Positions 10,942-23,800 are shown, counted from the first letter of the stretch. The stretch is DNA of 64,000 bases from Seminavis robusta (GCA_903772945.1 CAICTM010000029.1:62001-126000), one strand, 5' to 3'. A program made the numbers and translations. The notes: generated by a model not told the origin, from the letters alone.

Positions 10942-11292
10942 GAGCATTCAACACCGGGACCACCCATAGCACAAAACCCAAATGGTTGGCATCGAGTATC
11001 GCCGGCCGACCTGAGTCGACTGAGTCAAATGGGTTTAGCGACCATGTGGATCGATGTGGCTTACCCACATCGGAACTGTTTGGGTAGGCCCAACAGCCCA
11101 CCCAAACCCATTTGACTCATTGGATCCAAATTTACTTAAGGAGAAGAATTGGCACATCAGCAATGACGTCATTCTAACATCACAATAGGAGCGTTGAGGT
11201 TCTCTTTCCCGAGCAAGCATAGCCTAGCAGCGAGGATGGTCAACCTCCAACCATTTGGGTTTTGTGTATGGGTGGTCCCGGTGTTGAATGCT
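10942..11292. mobile_element. Non-autonomous TIR element (PIF/Harbinger-like MITE), copy 2
   Basis: This element of about 350 bp has inverted ends of about 45 bp: the left end begins GAGCATTCAACACCGGGACC and the right end is its complement. Its terminal core (GCAYTCAACWCCRGGRCCA) is the same as in the element at 8099, although the next 20 bp differ. The inner block GAGCAAGCATAGCCTAGCAG near the right end (11211-11230) also matches copy 1. The left flank ends in TAA; the right end is damaged, so the target duplication is not intact. No protein is encoded. Confidence 0.7.
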
Positions 11293-11449
11293 AGCTAGAT
11301 CTAAGACTGCTGTTATCAGCTTTTTAAAAAGTGGGGGGAGGGGGGAGATAGCAAGATTCGACCCTCAAGAATGCAGACTTGTTGACGGTAGTCCCACTGT
11401 GGTACTGGCAGTACACCTAAACTGACTCTATAATATTTTGAAAGATACT

Positions 11450-11650
11450 GTAGCTGCTTTCTCCTTGGAACAATTGCTGGCTTGGGATGCACCCCAAACG
11501 CAATGCACTTGTGGACGGAGAACGATGACACGGATAATAGTAAGGGACCAACCAATTTGTATTCCAGCCCTGTTGAAGTCGTCTGCTGGAATAAGTTCCC
11601 CTCTACAAGAGTTCAAAGAACTACTGTGGGACGAGACTGCTGCTACCTGG
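11450..11650. repeat. Dispersed repeat, copy 2
   Basis: Second copy of the repeat at 6640-6820, in the same orientation, about 4.8 kb away. The region after it (11640-11690) is a GTAC-rich palindromic stretch. The rest of the gap up to 11991 is the presumed promoter of the next gene, with no recognisable element. Confidence 0.7.
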
Positions 11651-11991
11651 TACTGGTACCATGGTACTGGTACTACCCGTAGCTCCGTGGTCCGAACGGA
11701 GGTTGTGGTGTCGTGGTGCCCATTTACGTGTACCGTAAGGATCTTCCCTCGGATTCAAGAACTCGGCGTGCTCTCTATGTCCTCACCAGCAGAGGAAAAG
11801 GTCCTCGGTATTCAAGGTTTTATTGGCTCTTAGCCGTTATCCTCACGAAATAAACCGCCAAACTCGGGATCACTTTTTTGCTTGTTTTGCCTTCCGGTTA
11901 TTGTTCAAGTGTGACAACAACAAGAGACCATAAGCATCCACGAGGCAAAGACCATTTGAACTGAAAGAAATATTAGTAAGATCGGAAGAAA

Positions 11992-14280
11992 ATGGGAGCC
12001 TGTCAGAGCTCTCTCTGTCAATTCAACGAGGATGAAGTGCAGGAGAGTATTCTCCGAGCTGCATCAAGAAAGAACGAATCACTTGAATTTGACGGCTCGA
12101 ATCGAAAACACTTGATCTTTGATCTACTTTCTCCATCGTACACAGAAGCGACAACTCCAGCGTCGACGCTGATCTCTCCGTCTACCAACGGGCCCCTGAG
12201 TTTATCTGTCATTTCATCCTGCACTTCGCAGACTTTGGTGGGTTCTGCAAGAAGTTTTGGCAATGACGAGTCGAGCAATCGGCAACCGTCCAAGTTTACC
12301 TTTGACACTCCTCATCTGAACAAAACCAATGATCGTAGTATACAATCAAAGACTAACTTGGAAGAAGATGATGACGAGGATCCAGTAAGTGACGAGGAAC
12401 AAAAGGCATTGGCGTCACCTCGATCACACTTTTTTGGCAACCCGCCACTCTTGGCGCCGCCACCAGGTCAAGCAGACTTGCTGTGGCACAGTGCCAAGGC
12501 TCGAAACTCTGTCAATGACCACATGGTCCGAGACTTCAACAGGATCAGGCGAAAAGCATCAATCGCAGAGCGCCAAGAGAAACAGCGCAAGAAGGACGCA
12601 AAGATTGAAGATCGGCTAGAGGACATCAAGAGCTATCGCAATCTTTGGACACAGTTTAAGGAAATGGAACAACTCCGTTCCGAACATGTCGACGAGCAAG
12701 GTACAGACAAGTCACCCCATGGTACCAACGTGGCACTTAACCAGGGCAATCAAGTTGCTACGTCTTGCGAAAAAACCGCACGGAGCCCTGACGAGCCAAT
12801 GACAAACAACCAATCTGCTGCTGGCAGGTTTTCCAACAAGTCCAAGAAGAACAGAACGCCACGTACGAATGGCAATGACACGGGCGAAAAGACAAAGTTC
12901 TGTTTGCTCTCTGATGTAGGAATGGAAGCACAAAAGGTTTTGCAGCAAGAACGACACGCCGCGAGAAAGCTCGCCCGAGATCAGGAGAAGAAGAAATCCA
13001 CCGCATCGTTGAAGGAGACCAAACCCAGCATCTCATACTTCCAACCAGTCGTAGAGAACAATCTATATAACTGCAATGGAAACACCAGCACTCCTCAGCT
13101 GTCTCCGCCAAAGCTGCAAATCCTCACGCAGGAGACAAAACCGGGAAGAGATTACGGTCCCAAGGTGCGCAAAGACGTGGACGCTCTTCTGACTGACATG
13201 ACTGACATGGAAGTTACAGTTCGAGTCGAGAGCGGTGAGAAGAGGAAAGATGATGCGAGCTTTGTTTCACACGACGATTTTGACTGTGAGTTCTCGGTTG
13301 CTGGTAGTCATCGCTCACTGCTTTCACAGCAAAGAGACGACATTTCAATGTTGTCGTCTTGTTCTTCCCTCGGAGGACGTGAACTTCCCAGTCGTTGGCG
13401 AGCCAAAGCCACCAGTCGCGAAGACGTTAACCTGGGATCTCAAAGCGGTCTAGAGGTCTCTTCACGACGAAAACATCAAAAGAGCCAGTCGCATGGCGTT
13501 GCGCAGCTTGTGGAGGAAACAAACGAGAAACCAGTCACCGCCGTCGACAACGAGAATGAGCCATCGCGCGTATCGGTGAAGACTCGCATTGCAAAATTGG
13601 AGAAAGCAACAATTCAACCCAATGCCGAACCAGAAGAACCAAAGAAAAACCAATTCACAGCAAAGCCTTGCGTCGTCGATGATGCCTCCATCGATGATTC
13701 GGTTTCTATCGAGGCATCGTCTCCGAGCTTTAAAACGCATTCAAGCCAACTTGTGGATCACTGTAATCACTACTCTGCTTTCGATTCAAATGACCTTGAA
13801 CCAACAAATCTAGAGGAAATGTTTGAGATATCCTCCTCCGATGCTTCAGCCGGAAAGGCCAGAGAAAGCATCGCAGAGAAGATTGTCCTTCGAAATGCGT
13901 CGCACTGCCAGCGTCAACAGAAGGCAATGCGAAAGCTTGGCTCGACCAGTCAGGTGGCTCTCATGTCCACCGATGAGTTTTTACGCATGTCAACGAAAAT
14001 GTCTTCTCATGCCTGGATCAATGTGCAGAAAGTTCCACAAAAGGATGACTCGTATCTCGTTGAGGAATCTTCACCTGACGAAACCAGTATCGTTGACCTG
14101 GAGAATTCCTCCACGCCAAATATGAGTGCGATTGAGAATGAATTGGGAGAGGTGCTGTCAAAATTCAGACTAGACGAAAAAATAGTTGATTCGCACCAGA
14201 TGTTTCTTCGAGATGGAGGGTTCGACTCGAGTGAGACCTCTTGTGACGACGACGCGGTTGGCAACCTCTACTGCGCTTGA
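11992..14280 (+). CDS. Large hypothetical protein with N-myristoylation/palmitoylation-type N terminus
   Basis: A 762-aa single-exon ORF beginning MGACQSSLCQ. Gly2, Ser at positions 6-7 and Cys4 and Cys9 fit a consensus for N-myristoylation plus palmitoylation, which would tether the protein to a membrane. The rest is mostly low-complexity, Ser-, Lys- and Glu-rich and predicted disordered, with coiled-coil-prone charged stretches (RRKASIAERQEKQRKKDAK at about residues 186-204). No catalytic or binding domain is recognisable. Start choice is supported by the acylation motif and by an A-rich context before the ATG. A signalling or scaffold role is only a guess from the anchor and disorder. Confidence 0.75.
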   Translation: MGACQSSLCQFNEDEVQESILRAASRKNESLEFDGSNRKHLIFDLLSPSYTEATTPASTLISPSTNGPLSLSVISSCTSQTLVGSARSFGNDESSNRQPSKFTFDTPHLNKTNDRSIQSKTNLEEDDDEDPVSDEEQKALASPRSHFFGNPPLLAPPPGQADLLWHSAKARNSVNDHMVRDFNRIRRKASIAERQEKQRKKDAKIEDRLEDIKSYRNLWTQFKEMEQLRSEHVDEQGTDKSPHGTNVALNQGNQVATSCEKTARSPDEPMTNNQSAAGRFSNKSKKNRTPRTNGNDTGEKTKFCLLSDVGMEAQKVLQQERHAARKLARDQEKKKSTASLKETKPSISYFQPVVENNLYNCNGNTSTPQLSPPKLQILTQETKPGRDYGPKVRKDVDALLTDMTDMEVTVRVESGEKRKDDASFVSHDDFDCEFSVAGSHRSLLSQQRDDISMLSSCSSLGGRELPSRWRAKATSREDVNLGSQSGLEVSSRRKHQKSQSHGVAQLVEETNEKPVTAVDNENEPSRVSVKTRIAKLEKATIQPNAEPEEPKKNQFTAKPCVVDDASIDDSVSIEASSPSFKTHSSQLVDHCNHYSAFDSNDLEPTNLEEMFEISSSDASAGKARESIAEKIVLRNASHCQRQQKAMRKLGSTSQVALMSTDEFLRMSTKMSSHAWINVQKVPQKDDSYLVEESSPDETSIVDLENSSTPNMSAIENELGEVLSKFRLDEKIVDSHQMFLRDGGFDSSETSCDDDAVGNLYCA

Positions 14281-14456
14281 TTGCACGGAGGCAAGTACCA
14301 GGTACAGCACTTTCGCAACGGCATCTGCAAATTGCTTCTTCAACGGTAGCCGCCTGGCCACCTGATACTGAAGTAGACGAGGCTAGATTGCACCCTCTTC
14401 AATGGTGGAAACAGATATCCCAGCAGTACTATAAAAGCAATGAAATGTACTAGACC

Positions 14457-14696
14457 ATGTTTTCACCAGCAGCTTTGCTTTACTTTATTTATTGTACGGT
14501 TGTTCTCTCTGCCCTAACCTCCGCTTTTGACTTTGGTAAAGAGGGGTACCGTAGCATTTTGAACCGAAATACGTCTCAAACATTAGGAAAACAGGAGCTA
14601 CCTGCATGTACCTACATGTACCGTAGCCCATCGACACCGACGAGCCTCAGTGATCCGAGCGCAGACATCCCAGATAAGCTAGATTCCATTCTCTAG
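14457..14696 (+). CDS. Possible small secreted or plastid-directed protein (79 aa)
   Basis: A short ORF that starts with a convincing signal-peptide-like sequence (MFSPAALLYFIYCTVV) followed by LTSAFDF, reminiscent of a diatom signal cleavage site. The remaining 50 residues have no recognisable domain. It lies 176 bp downstream of the previous gene and 107 bp before the 3' end of the convergent remodeller gene, so it could equally be chance sequence in UTRs. Confidence 0.2.
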   Translation: MFSPAALLYFIYCTVVLSALTSAFDFGKEGYRSILNRNTSQTLGKQELPACTYMYRSPSTPTSLSDPSADIPDKLDSIL

Positions 14697-14802
14697 ACTA
14701 TTGATAGCAGCGCAACACTTGTCACTTATTCACTTATCACCTAACAACATTGAAACGTAAATACGGTGTTGGTATCCACGGAGGGAGAGTACAGTGAAAA
14801 CC

Positions 14803-17800
14803 TTACTTCTTTGCCGGCTTTGCTGCATGGGAAGCGGCAGTGGCAAACGCTTCTGGCAGAAGTCCAAAGAGTCGAGCTGCTTCTTTCACGACATCCCCGT
14901 CGGCATCATTGTAGGCGTAACAGTTGTCGAAGACCAGCAAAAAGTCCTCGTACAATTTCTTGAAACTTGAGCCGTACTGTTTCTTCTCGATCTTTTGCTT
15001 CATCCTACTGAAATGCATGGGGTTGCTGATAACATCGCTGTATCCAGGAGCTTCGCTGTCTGAAACAGCATCTGCAAAGACCGAGTATTTGTCATGCTTG
15101 TCCATTTTGGAAAGCGTGGCTTTGGCAATCAGCTTGAACGGCTTGCTGGAGTTCAGATCGGGAAGCGACCACGGGCCATATTTGCTAAAGAGAGCCCTGG
15201 CTGCGAGAAAGTCTCCCTTTTTAAGCTTCTCTCGCTCCTTCTTCCAGAAATCAACGTCCATAAAGATGGCGCCGTCTCCTTTGGATGGCGCGTCGTTTTC
15301 TGACTCTGTTTCACTGTCATTCTTTGCAGCAGCTTTCGAACGCGTCACTTTCATTGACGTGATGGGCCTGTCATCCTCATCCTGCGAGTCCTCATCGGGG
15401 TCCGCCATTTGGCTAGCGCCCTTGCCAACAAGCCCGGTGGCTTTGGATGAACTGCCGTCGGCATCATTACTAATGAGTTTCCTTCTCTTGCGCTTGGGAT
15501 TTGGGGAATCCGACTCTGTCTTCTTCTTGGCATTGTCTTCAGTCTCTCCAGGCTTGCGTCGTCGGCGCTTCTTTATGGTTTTGCCGTTCCCATCAGCCTC
15601 ACTTGTATCCTTGCTCTTCGACGAAGTTGACAAGGAGATTTGAATTCGAGGCTTCTTGACAGAGCCCTTCTTTCCTCCTCCTCCATCGCCTTCCTTGTCT
15701 TCCGTGGCCTTTTTCTTGATGACCACTTTTTTCTATGGCCAGAAAGAAAAATCAACACGCACCGTGCAGATGTGAGACAAATGATGGCAGGCAAAGTGAC
15801 AACACCATTACAACACTACAACACAAACCTTTTTGGTTGGTGGCTCGCTGCTGGAGCTCTTCTTTTTCTTCTTTTCCTTCTTTTCGCCACCCTTCTCCTT
15901 GGCGTCATCCTCAACGACTTCCAAAACAGTGCCGTCCTCGGACAAGAACAAATGATGCTTCGCGGCTGCTTTTCGCAGTAAACTGGGCCTCAACAAGGCT
16001 TGTTGCTTTGCATCCTTGACAATGTCGGAGTTTGCAGAGTTGAATGCCAAACAGTTCTGCATGACCAGAATGAAATCTTTTTGCATCGCCTGAGCAGAGC
16101 GATATTCGCCCTTATCCAGTTTCTTTTTCATCGTGCCGTAATCCATTGGCTTTTTGATTTGCTCGTAGTACTCCGGGAAATCATCCTTCGGAACAGGAAC
16201 TGAAAACACCCCACCCTTGGACTCGTCGTACTCGAATACATATTCCAACATGGTGCGCAGGACCTTGGTAACAACGTTGCGAGGGAAAACAGGCCAAGGT
16301 CGACCGGCTGCTGTCGCACTGTCATCGTCGACGCACCAACCCCGTCGTCGATTTGCTTCTTTGCGGCTAATGACGTTCCGTTTCTTTCCAATCCCATAGA
16401 TCCCGTCGCCGCCTGCAACATCAGACCAGTCGCCTTCTGAATCTGAGTGGCGAAGATATCCGTCCTCGTCCACCTCGTCATCAGAATTCGTCCGTTTCCG
16501 CTTGTTCTTGAGGAGTTCAGCTGCTTGACGATCGGCTTCCATTTCCGCCTTTGTCCGGCGTTTCCGTTTCACCTTTTTCGTGCTCACAATACGAAGCTCT
16601 TCAGGGATCACATTCTCAGGGACTTCATCATTACCACGACGTGAACGTCCCGGGGTAAAGCGCGGCTGGTCGGATGTACGGCACCGTCGGCGTCGATCGC
16701 CCTCAAGCTTCTTCAGCATGCCCTTAGCATACTGCCTCTGCTGCTCATTGAAGAGCTTTTCGTTGATTGATATCTGAAGCATGAGCTTCTGACACGTTGC
16801 CTTCTCAGTGGCGGACAACGTCTTGTCCTCGGCTTCATCCAGCACGCTTGCCATCATACTCTTCAGATCAGCCATGAACTTTGCGACCTTTCGAATACCG
16901 GTTCGGGTGAGTTTGAACTTCTTTTTCTTCGGCTGCGAGTCCTCGCTGTCGCTATCATTACCCTCATCCGCTTCTTCGTCGTCTTCATCTTCTTCCTTAT
17001 CCGATGCTTCTGATTCCGCTTTGTCTTCATCCTCGTCAGGTTTTGGCTTGTCTTTCTTGTCGTTTTCCTCTCCGTCTGGGTCGTTCTTGTCGTCGTCGCC
17101 ATTTACCGCCTCCTTCGCCGCTGCGGCAGCAGCTGCAGCTTCTTGTTCCCTCTTTTCGCGCCAGCGACCTCGACCAGGCCCCTTCTTGGGAGATCCGAGG
17201 ATTTCCGCCGACTGCAGATATTAAGGAAAAACGATGGAATTGGTGTGAGGAAGGAGGAAATCACAAAAAAGGACAGGAGTCCAAGAAATCCACAAGCTGT
17301 GCGTACAATTTCATCCAGCTTCTGAAGCATAATCGAGGGCGTCACAAAGTCGGGCATGACCTTTTGCCAGAACAGAGGGTCGTCCATATCCAGTTTGCCC
17401 GCGCCGCTTTCACTGGAGAACTTGGATTTGCTGACAACCATTCCTTGCTTGTTCAGCCTGCAAATTTGACAAAAAGACAACAACGTTGTTAGCTGAAGCG
17501 TGCGCACAGGCTACAACAGAATACTGTGTCATTGCAACTCACCACGATGCCGTTTTTGCCCCTTCAATGACTCGCGTCCTGGTTCGTTTGGCCAAGATAT
17601 TTTCGATATCGTCAGCACAAAATGCTTTGCCTTCTTCGTCGTTCTCATCCTCAATCAAAGCATAAGCACCCCTCTTCAAGAGCTGTTCCATTTCCTTGTT
17701 GGTTGGTTTGTCGTCTTCGTTGGCCTGCTCGAAGGTTCCCAGGACCGCCTGCTCTAGACCCAGCTTCTTGCTTGCTCGATCGAACATTTCTTGTTCAAAC

Positions 17801-20800
17801 GTTCTGCTGGTTATAAGACGAAAGATCTTCACATCCTTGGTTTGCCCAATCCTGTGGCATCGGGCTTGAGCCTATACATATTGATCGCAACAGCATATGG
17901 TAGTGGGCGAACATGTGATTGAGTGGTACAACTCAAAGCAAGTAAGCATCTTGGGGTTGTAGGTTCTTCAACTTCAACTTACCTGGACATCGTTTTGGGG
18001 GTTCCAATCAGAGTCAAAGATGATGCAGATGTCTGTAGGAAACAGAAACAGAAACACCAAAACAATGTTATGTTATGTTGAGCTGTGCCAGAATTTGAAC
18101 GAATTAGAATCAACCAGTTGTCCATACATACCTGCAGCAGTAAGGTTGATACCGACTCCCCCGGCTCTTGTCGACAAGAGAAACAGGAAGCTGTCGTCCT
18201 CCCGCTCAAAGCGATCGATAGCCTTCTGACGTTCCGTGCCGCGAACACGCCCATCAAGCCTTTCGTAGGGAAAAGTACGAAACTCGCAGTACTCTGAAAT
18301 GAAATCCAGCATCTTCACCATCTGGCTAAAGATCAAGATTTTGTGTCCTTCCTGGCGAAGCTTTGGCAGCAACTTGTCTAACAACACCATCTTTCCGCTA
18401 GACATGATCATGCCCTGTACAGTGATCATGTGATGCTGCTCTTCCGGTGTCTTACCCTCAAATGCACCCGAATCCAGAAACTCCTTAAACTGCTTCTCAG
18501 TCTCTCGGTGCTCCACGCCATCTAGCAAAAAGGGATGGTTGCAGACCTGGAAAGAAGAAAGATATGCTTGATGAGGGGAGGTGCACAGCAATGCATACAA
18601 ACTACCCTATGTGACAACCCGATATGACTGAGACCCACCTTCCGCAACTCCATTTGAATGTTCATCAATTTCGGAGCGTTCGTCCTAGTTGCACCCATGT
18701 TCAGAAAGGCGTGGTTGTGTTCAAAGATGGCGCGATAGTACGTCTTCTGGATGCTTGTCAATTCCACATCAATGACGGTTTCTTCCTTTGACGGGATGTC
18801 GGTGGCTACATCTTCCTTGATACGCCGAAGCATGTACGGCGATATCATCTGCTGCAAGTTTTCAACTTGCTCCCTATTGGCCATGTTTCCAAAGTTGGCC
18901 TGGAACTCTTCCAGATCAGGGAACTTGAAGGGTTCGATAAAGTTCAGCAGCGTCCATAGCTCCTGTGATGTGATTCAGATATCACCCCAAGTGCACGGAA
19001 TGTGAGTGACAACAGATTTTTGGTATGGTCAATGGTCAATACATAACAGACAGCAGGCCAGCTTACATTCAGGTCATTTTGAAGGGGTGTTCCAGACCTG
19101 CAACATATGATAAATAGAAGGGAGTATTAGAAAGCGGTCACCCAGCAGGCACGTTCACAACCAGCAACACAAGACAAAGTACTCACATCAGGACTCGGCT
19201 CTGGAATCCATACTGCAAAGTTCCCTTCGCACTGATTTCACGCATGCACTCGAGCAATTTCCCTTTCTGGTTCCGCAAACGATGCGCTTCGTCTACGACA
19301 GCCACCCGAAAAGGGATCTGGCTAATCACGTCAAAGTCACCAATGAGAGTGTCGTACGTTGTCACCAGCACGTCAAACTTGAGAAAGTCTGCCGTGTGTG
19401 GTCGGTCCTTGTAGTACCATTCGTACTCGCGCAGGACATCACGCCAAACACGTTGTCGATCGTGATAGACGCACGTTACCATCTCGGTCCATCCATCAAA
19501 TTCACGACGCCAATGCTCCACGGTGGAGAGAGGCACAACCACCAAGTACGGCCGCTTAATCTTTTCAACCCGATACAGATGCTCGATGAAAGATACAATC
19601 TGAACAGTCTTCCCAAGACCCATCTCTACAGAAAGCAAACCAAAGCAGTTCGTGAGCTCATTTCGGTTCTGTCCCATCTCATCCCTACTAGCTAGCAGCG
19701 AAGCAATGTAATTTCCTTACCGTCAGCTAGAATGCAGCCGTGACGTTTGTAGTAGGTCGAGGCTAGCCAATTGACACCATCGACCTGGTAATCTCGCAGA
19801 CGATTCCCATTCTTGTATAGGTGGGGCTCGCTTGGATCATACAGCTTGTCACGAAACTCGAGCCACGCCTCTCTTCCCTTCTTGCCCCTTCCAGTCGTTT
19901 CCAGCCCTGCAGTAACTTTGGCACCTGCGAGGGCAAAACGCCATCGATAGCCGCCGATTTCATCCCCCAGATCTTCGTCGTAATCTCCATCAAGCAGACG
20001 CTTCAGCTCGTCAAGAGGTAGCTGCATCGTAGCTGCGGCGCTTTGTGCATTGGCCCACACATGAACAATCTCGTCTGTTGTCGTGTCAATCTGCTCAATC
20101 TTGACGGTAGATCGCTTGGCTGCTTTCAGAGGGCTGCCTGCCTCATCAAGCATCATCGCTTCCTGCTGGCTTGTTTCCAGTGCTTTTTTCGAGGGGTAGG
20201 GGAAATTGTCAAAGTTGTCTTCCGCTGGCTCTTGCTTCGCTAGAAGCACAGATGCAGCCAGCTTGGATCGTTCTCCAAGTTCGGAAAACTCGTTACGCTT
20301 GACTGGAACTGTTGGCTCTTCCTTCTTCTTTTCAGTCTGCGATTTTCGCTTTTCGACTTTGCCCAGTTTTGTCTCTTGCTCGATCCCCTCGGCAGCAACT
20401 GCGGCCATGGTTGTGTAGGTATTATCCATTCCATCGTAAAAGAACGCACAATCCTCGTCGCCGCCTTCGTCACTGCTGTCGCCGATATCCACGTCAAGTA
20501 GTCGATACGCCAAGGAGCGAGTGGTCTCGTGGCGGAGCACTATAGGTTGGACTTCGTCTTTCTCGTCCTCTGCCTTGCTGGCAGATTTTGCATGTGAAGG
20601 CTCTTCCGTTTTTTCTTTGTCGCCCTTCGAGTCGGGTGTCTGGTCCATGCTGTCAGATTTGGAAGGCTGCTCCGGGGATTCAGCTGCTTTTTTGCCCCTC
20701 TTCTTCTTCATCAACTCGTCTTCCTCGGCATCACTATCAGGCTGGAATTCTCCCTCGCTACCGTCTTCAGATTCTTCATCAGAGTCGGCCTCAGCGCTTC

Positions 20801-23800
20801 CATCGCTCTCCTCCGCCTCGTCAACCTTGTCAGTTTTGGCCTCGATGAGCTGCTGTTTGCGCTGGACCAGCAAGCGTTCTCGATCCGTCGAAAACTTCTT
20901 TTGTAACTCTTCAAAGGCGTAACGCCCAGTTGCCCCAACACTGGCAAGATCGCTGTCGCAGACGGAGAACTTTGTTTCGAGAAAGCGCATGAATGCGTAC
21001 TTGTGCTTTCCACTTTCCTTGAGCATCGCAATCACCTGCTGAAATGTCTTCTTCACAGTTGAAACACCATCAACTGCAATGATCTTGTCCCCTACATTGC
21101 GAATCAGTCTTTTGATTTCAGAAGGACCCTTCGAACCATCCGGGAAGCTCCGGTATCCCAGAAACGCCACAGAGCCGTGGATTTCGCCGACATTCATCAT
21201 CAACCCCTTTGCTGTGATTGGAATGATGACATCGTATTCACCCGTGAGCAGAGGTGGTAGATGCGAAGTGACTTTTGCCTGTAGTTTGAAGACATTTTCC
21301 TTGGATACATGGTCCACAAGCGACGAGATGCATTCAACCACATCCCGATTAAGCGATGGCTCCTTGACAGTTTTGCAAATTGTTGATGCTTTAGTCTTCG
21401 GTCCGCACAGGCTGCAAAGACCCTCCGGCAGATCCTTGCCAAACTTAGAAAACTGTAGAGCCCTTGATTGGGAGTACAGCTGCGAACGAAGCTCAGGAAC
21501 GCAAGAAGTTCCACCCGCATTTTCAAGGTTGAGGTGTTTTGCCTTGTTCAAGTGGTTGTTCACGTCAGCTTCTGGCATGTCAGGTTCATCTGGAAACGTA
21601 TTGTTGAGTCTGTGAAACACTGCAATCAAATTGGGACCACTGCCACTGATGTCTTCTTTGGTTTCCCATGTGCAATATTCATAGCCCAGTCCCTCCCATT
21701 TCACAAGAAACATCGTCTGGTTGATCTTTTTCTTCGGTGTGTCTCCCAGATCTGCCCTCTTGCGAGCTGCGGCTTCTGCCATGGCAGAAAGCATCCGCGT
21801 CCCTTTCAATGTGTTGAGCCTTGGCTTACAATCTGCGCAATGCCAGACGCCTTTGGGCACCTTTTTGAGTGGCTTTGGGAGGCATTTAAAACCATAAGGA
21901 GCATCACAATGGTCACACATCACAAGCTGGTCATTGGGGGTGCCGCACTTGCCGTCGCATTGTCGACATGTCTGCTCCCAAGGCCTGGCTTTCGGGTTGG
22001 CCCAGCGCAGGTAGCGCTCGCGGAAGTCAAGCACCCACGCATGGTAGAGCCGCTCGAATTGCTTGGACATGTAGTCTGCTACGTGCCAAATGGCCGAACC
22101 GTGTTGATTGTAAATCTTGCAGTTGTTCCAAATCTTATGTGACAAACAAGGTGTAAGCAGAAGGCTCTCTTTCACTACATGTATGTATCACCAGGGAAAC
22201 GAAGACAACAGGACGCTTACCTTTCGAACATCGCGGGCAAATTGTTCAGGTGCTTGGTACTTCTTATTGTTGAGCTTCGTCTCCACTGTCCCTAGATCCA
22301 TCGGCTGGTCAATCGTCTCTTCATAGTCTGGGAAATCATCCAACTCCACGGGACTCAAGAAAATGTCGGCGAAGCTATCCGCCTTGATTTTGTTCAGCAC
22401 CATTCGGCACCTCCTAATTGGTTGCCACACTTCGTTGGGTTTCTGAGCCTTTTCCATGAGAGCACGCTCTCGGTCATACGCAGCCATTTCTTCCCTGGCT
22501 AGTTGGATGAATGGAGCTTGCTCTTCGTCGCTCATGGCTTGCCAATGCTCTCCAAGGATCGACATGAGTTCGGCTATGGTAGTGCCCGGATGCTTTTTCT
22601 TGAAGTAGTTTCTCATTGTGCATTGGAAGAAGAGGTACGACGCACGGGGCTTTTTGGGTGGCTCGGTGACGTATCCGTCGCGATAGGCGTTATCCGACCC
22701 CTCAATATTAGGATAGTAAGATCCGTCAGACTCAAGGATCTTCCGCAAGCGATCCATAGATACATTCCTGAAATCAATATCGTCCTCTCCTTCCCAATCC
22801 ATTAGTTCCTCTGAGTGCGAACCGTATGGTCAGAAATATGATTGGCGTGACAACCAAGAACCATTTAGGGAATTGGGTGGACTTACCTTTCGTCTCTGTG
22901 GGCTCTTCCTTCTTTTCCTTGTCTTCCGAGTCCTTTTTGTCATCAACTTTGGCTTTCTTAGGCTTGTCGTCATCAGAATCCGAGTCATCATCTTTTTCAG
23001 CAGCCAGTTCTTTGGCGCGTTCCTTCTCCCACTTGAGCAACTCCTTGTCTGAGAGCTCCACTGTGATTTCTTGTTGGGCTTCGTCGCATATACGCTGTGG
23101 GATGGCAAACGAAGGATCAAAGTTGGGATCTTCCAGCTCCTCATCGCCTGATCCAATCTTCTTGAGGTAGCGCCGATAGATTCCCTTGGCGGATTTGTTC
23201 ATGCTTTCCAGGTCAGCCCCAGTTTTCCACTCCAAGTGCAGATAAGAGCGACCCTTGTATTTGATTAGATATTCATACTCCACCAATGTCGTGGCCTCCT
23301 TTGTTGCTTTGGCGGGGGACTTGGACTTTCCTTTTCCCTTGCCGCCGGCGCTGGAACGTCTAGTGCGTTTGCGGCGCTTTCCATCATCTTCGTCTGACAT
23401 ATCCTCTTCGTCCTTCTTCTCATCTTCATTGTCCTTCCCCTCATTCTCATTGCTCTCTTCTTTTTCGTCAATGGGTCTACGTCCTACAATGAGATCTATC
23501 TTTGGAGATCCATCGGCTTCAAACTCGGGTAAAAAGGGAAAGCGTTCCCTGATGGGGAGAAGAGACGTGTCGTAGCCACGCTCCGTATATATTGGACCTG
23601 TCTTTTTGAACGTGTCATCGTCTTGAGCATAGACCATATCGTTGGCATCGCTTCTCCGAGGACGACCCCGCTTCTTTGCCTTGGGTGCGCTGTCATCACT
23701 GTCCTCAAAGATGTCAGAGGCATCGCTGAACTGCTGCTCTTTGGCATAGTTGACTACTTTGGCTGTCCTTCTCTTTCCCCTCCGCGCCTTCTCTTTGGCA

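Noticed and set aside
10767-11087. 106-aa plus-strand ORF
   Set aside because: Half of it lies in a MITE and the sequence has no recognisable motif or start context.
20206-20922. Ser-rich plus-strand ORFs opposite the remodeller gene
   Set aside because: They are antisense readings of acidic, Glu/Asp-rich coding sequence, which always produces Ser/Leu-rich frames.
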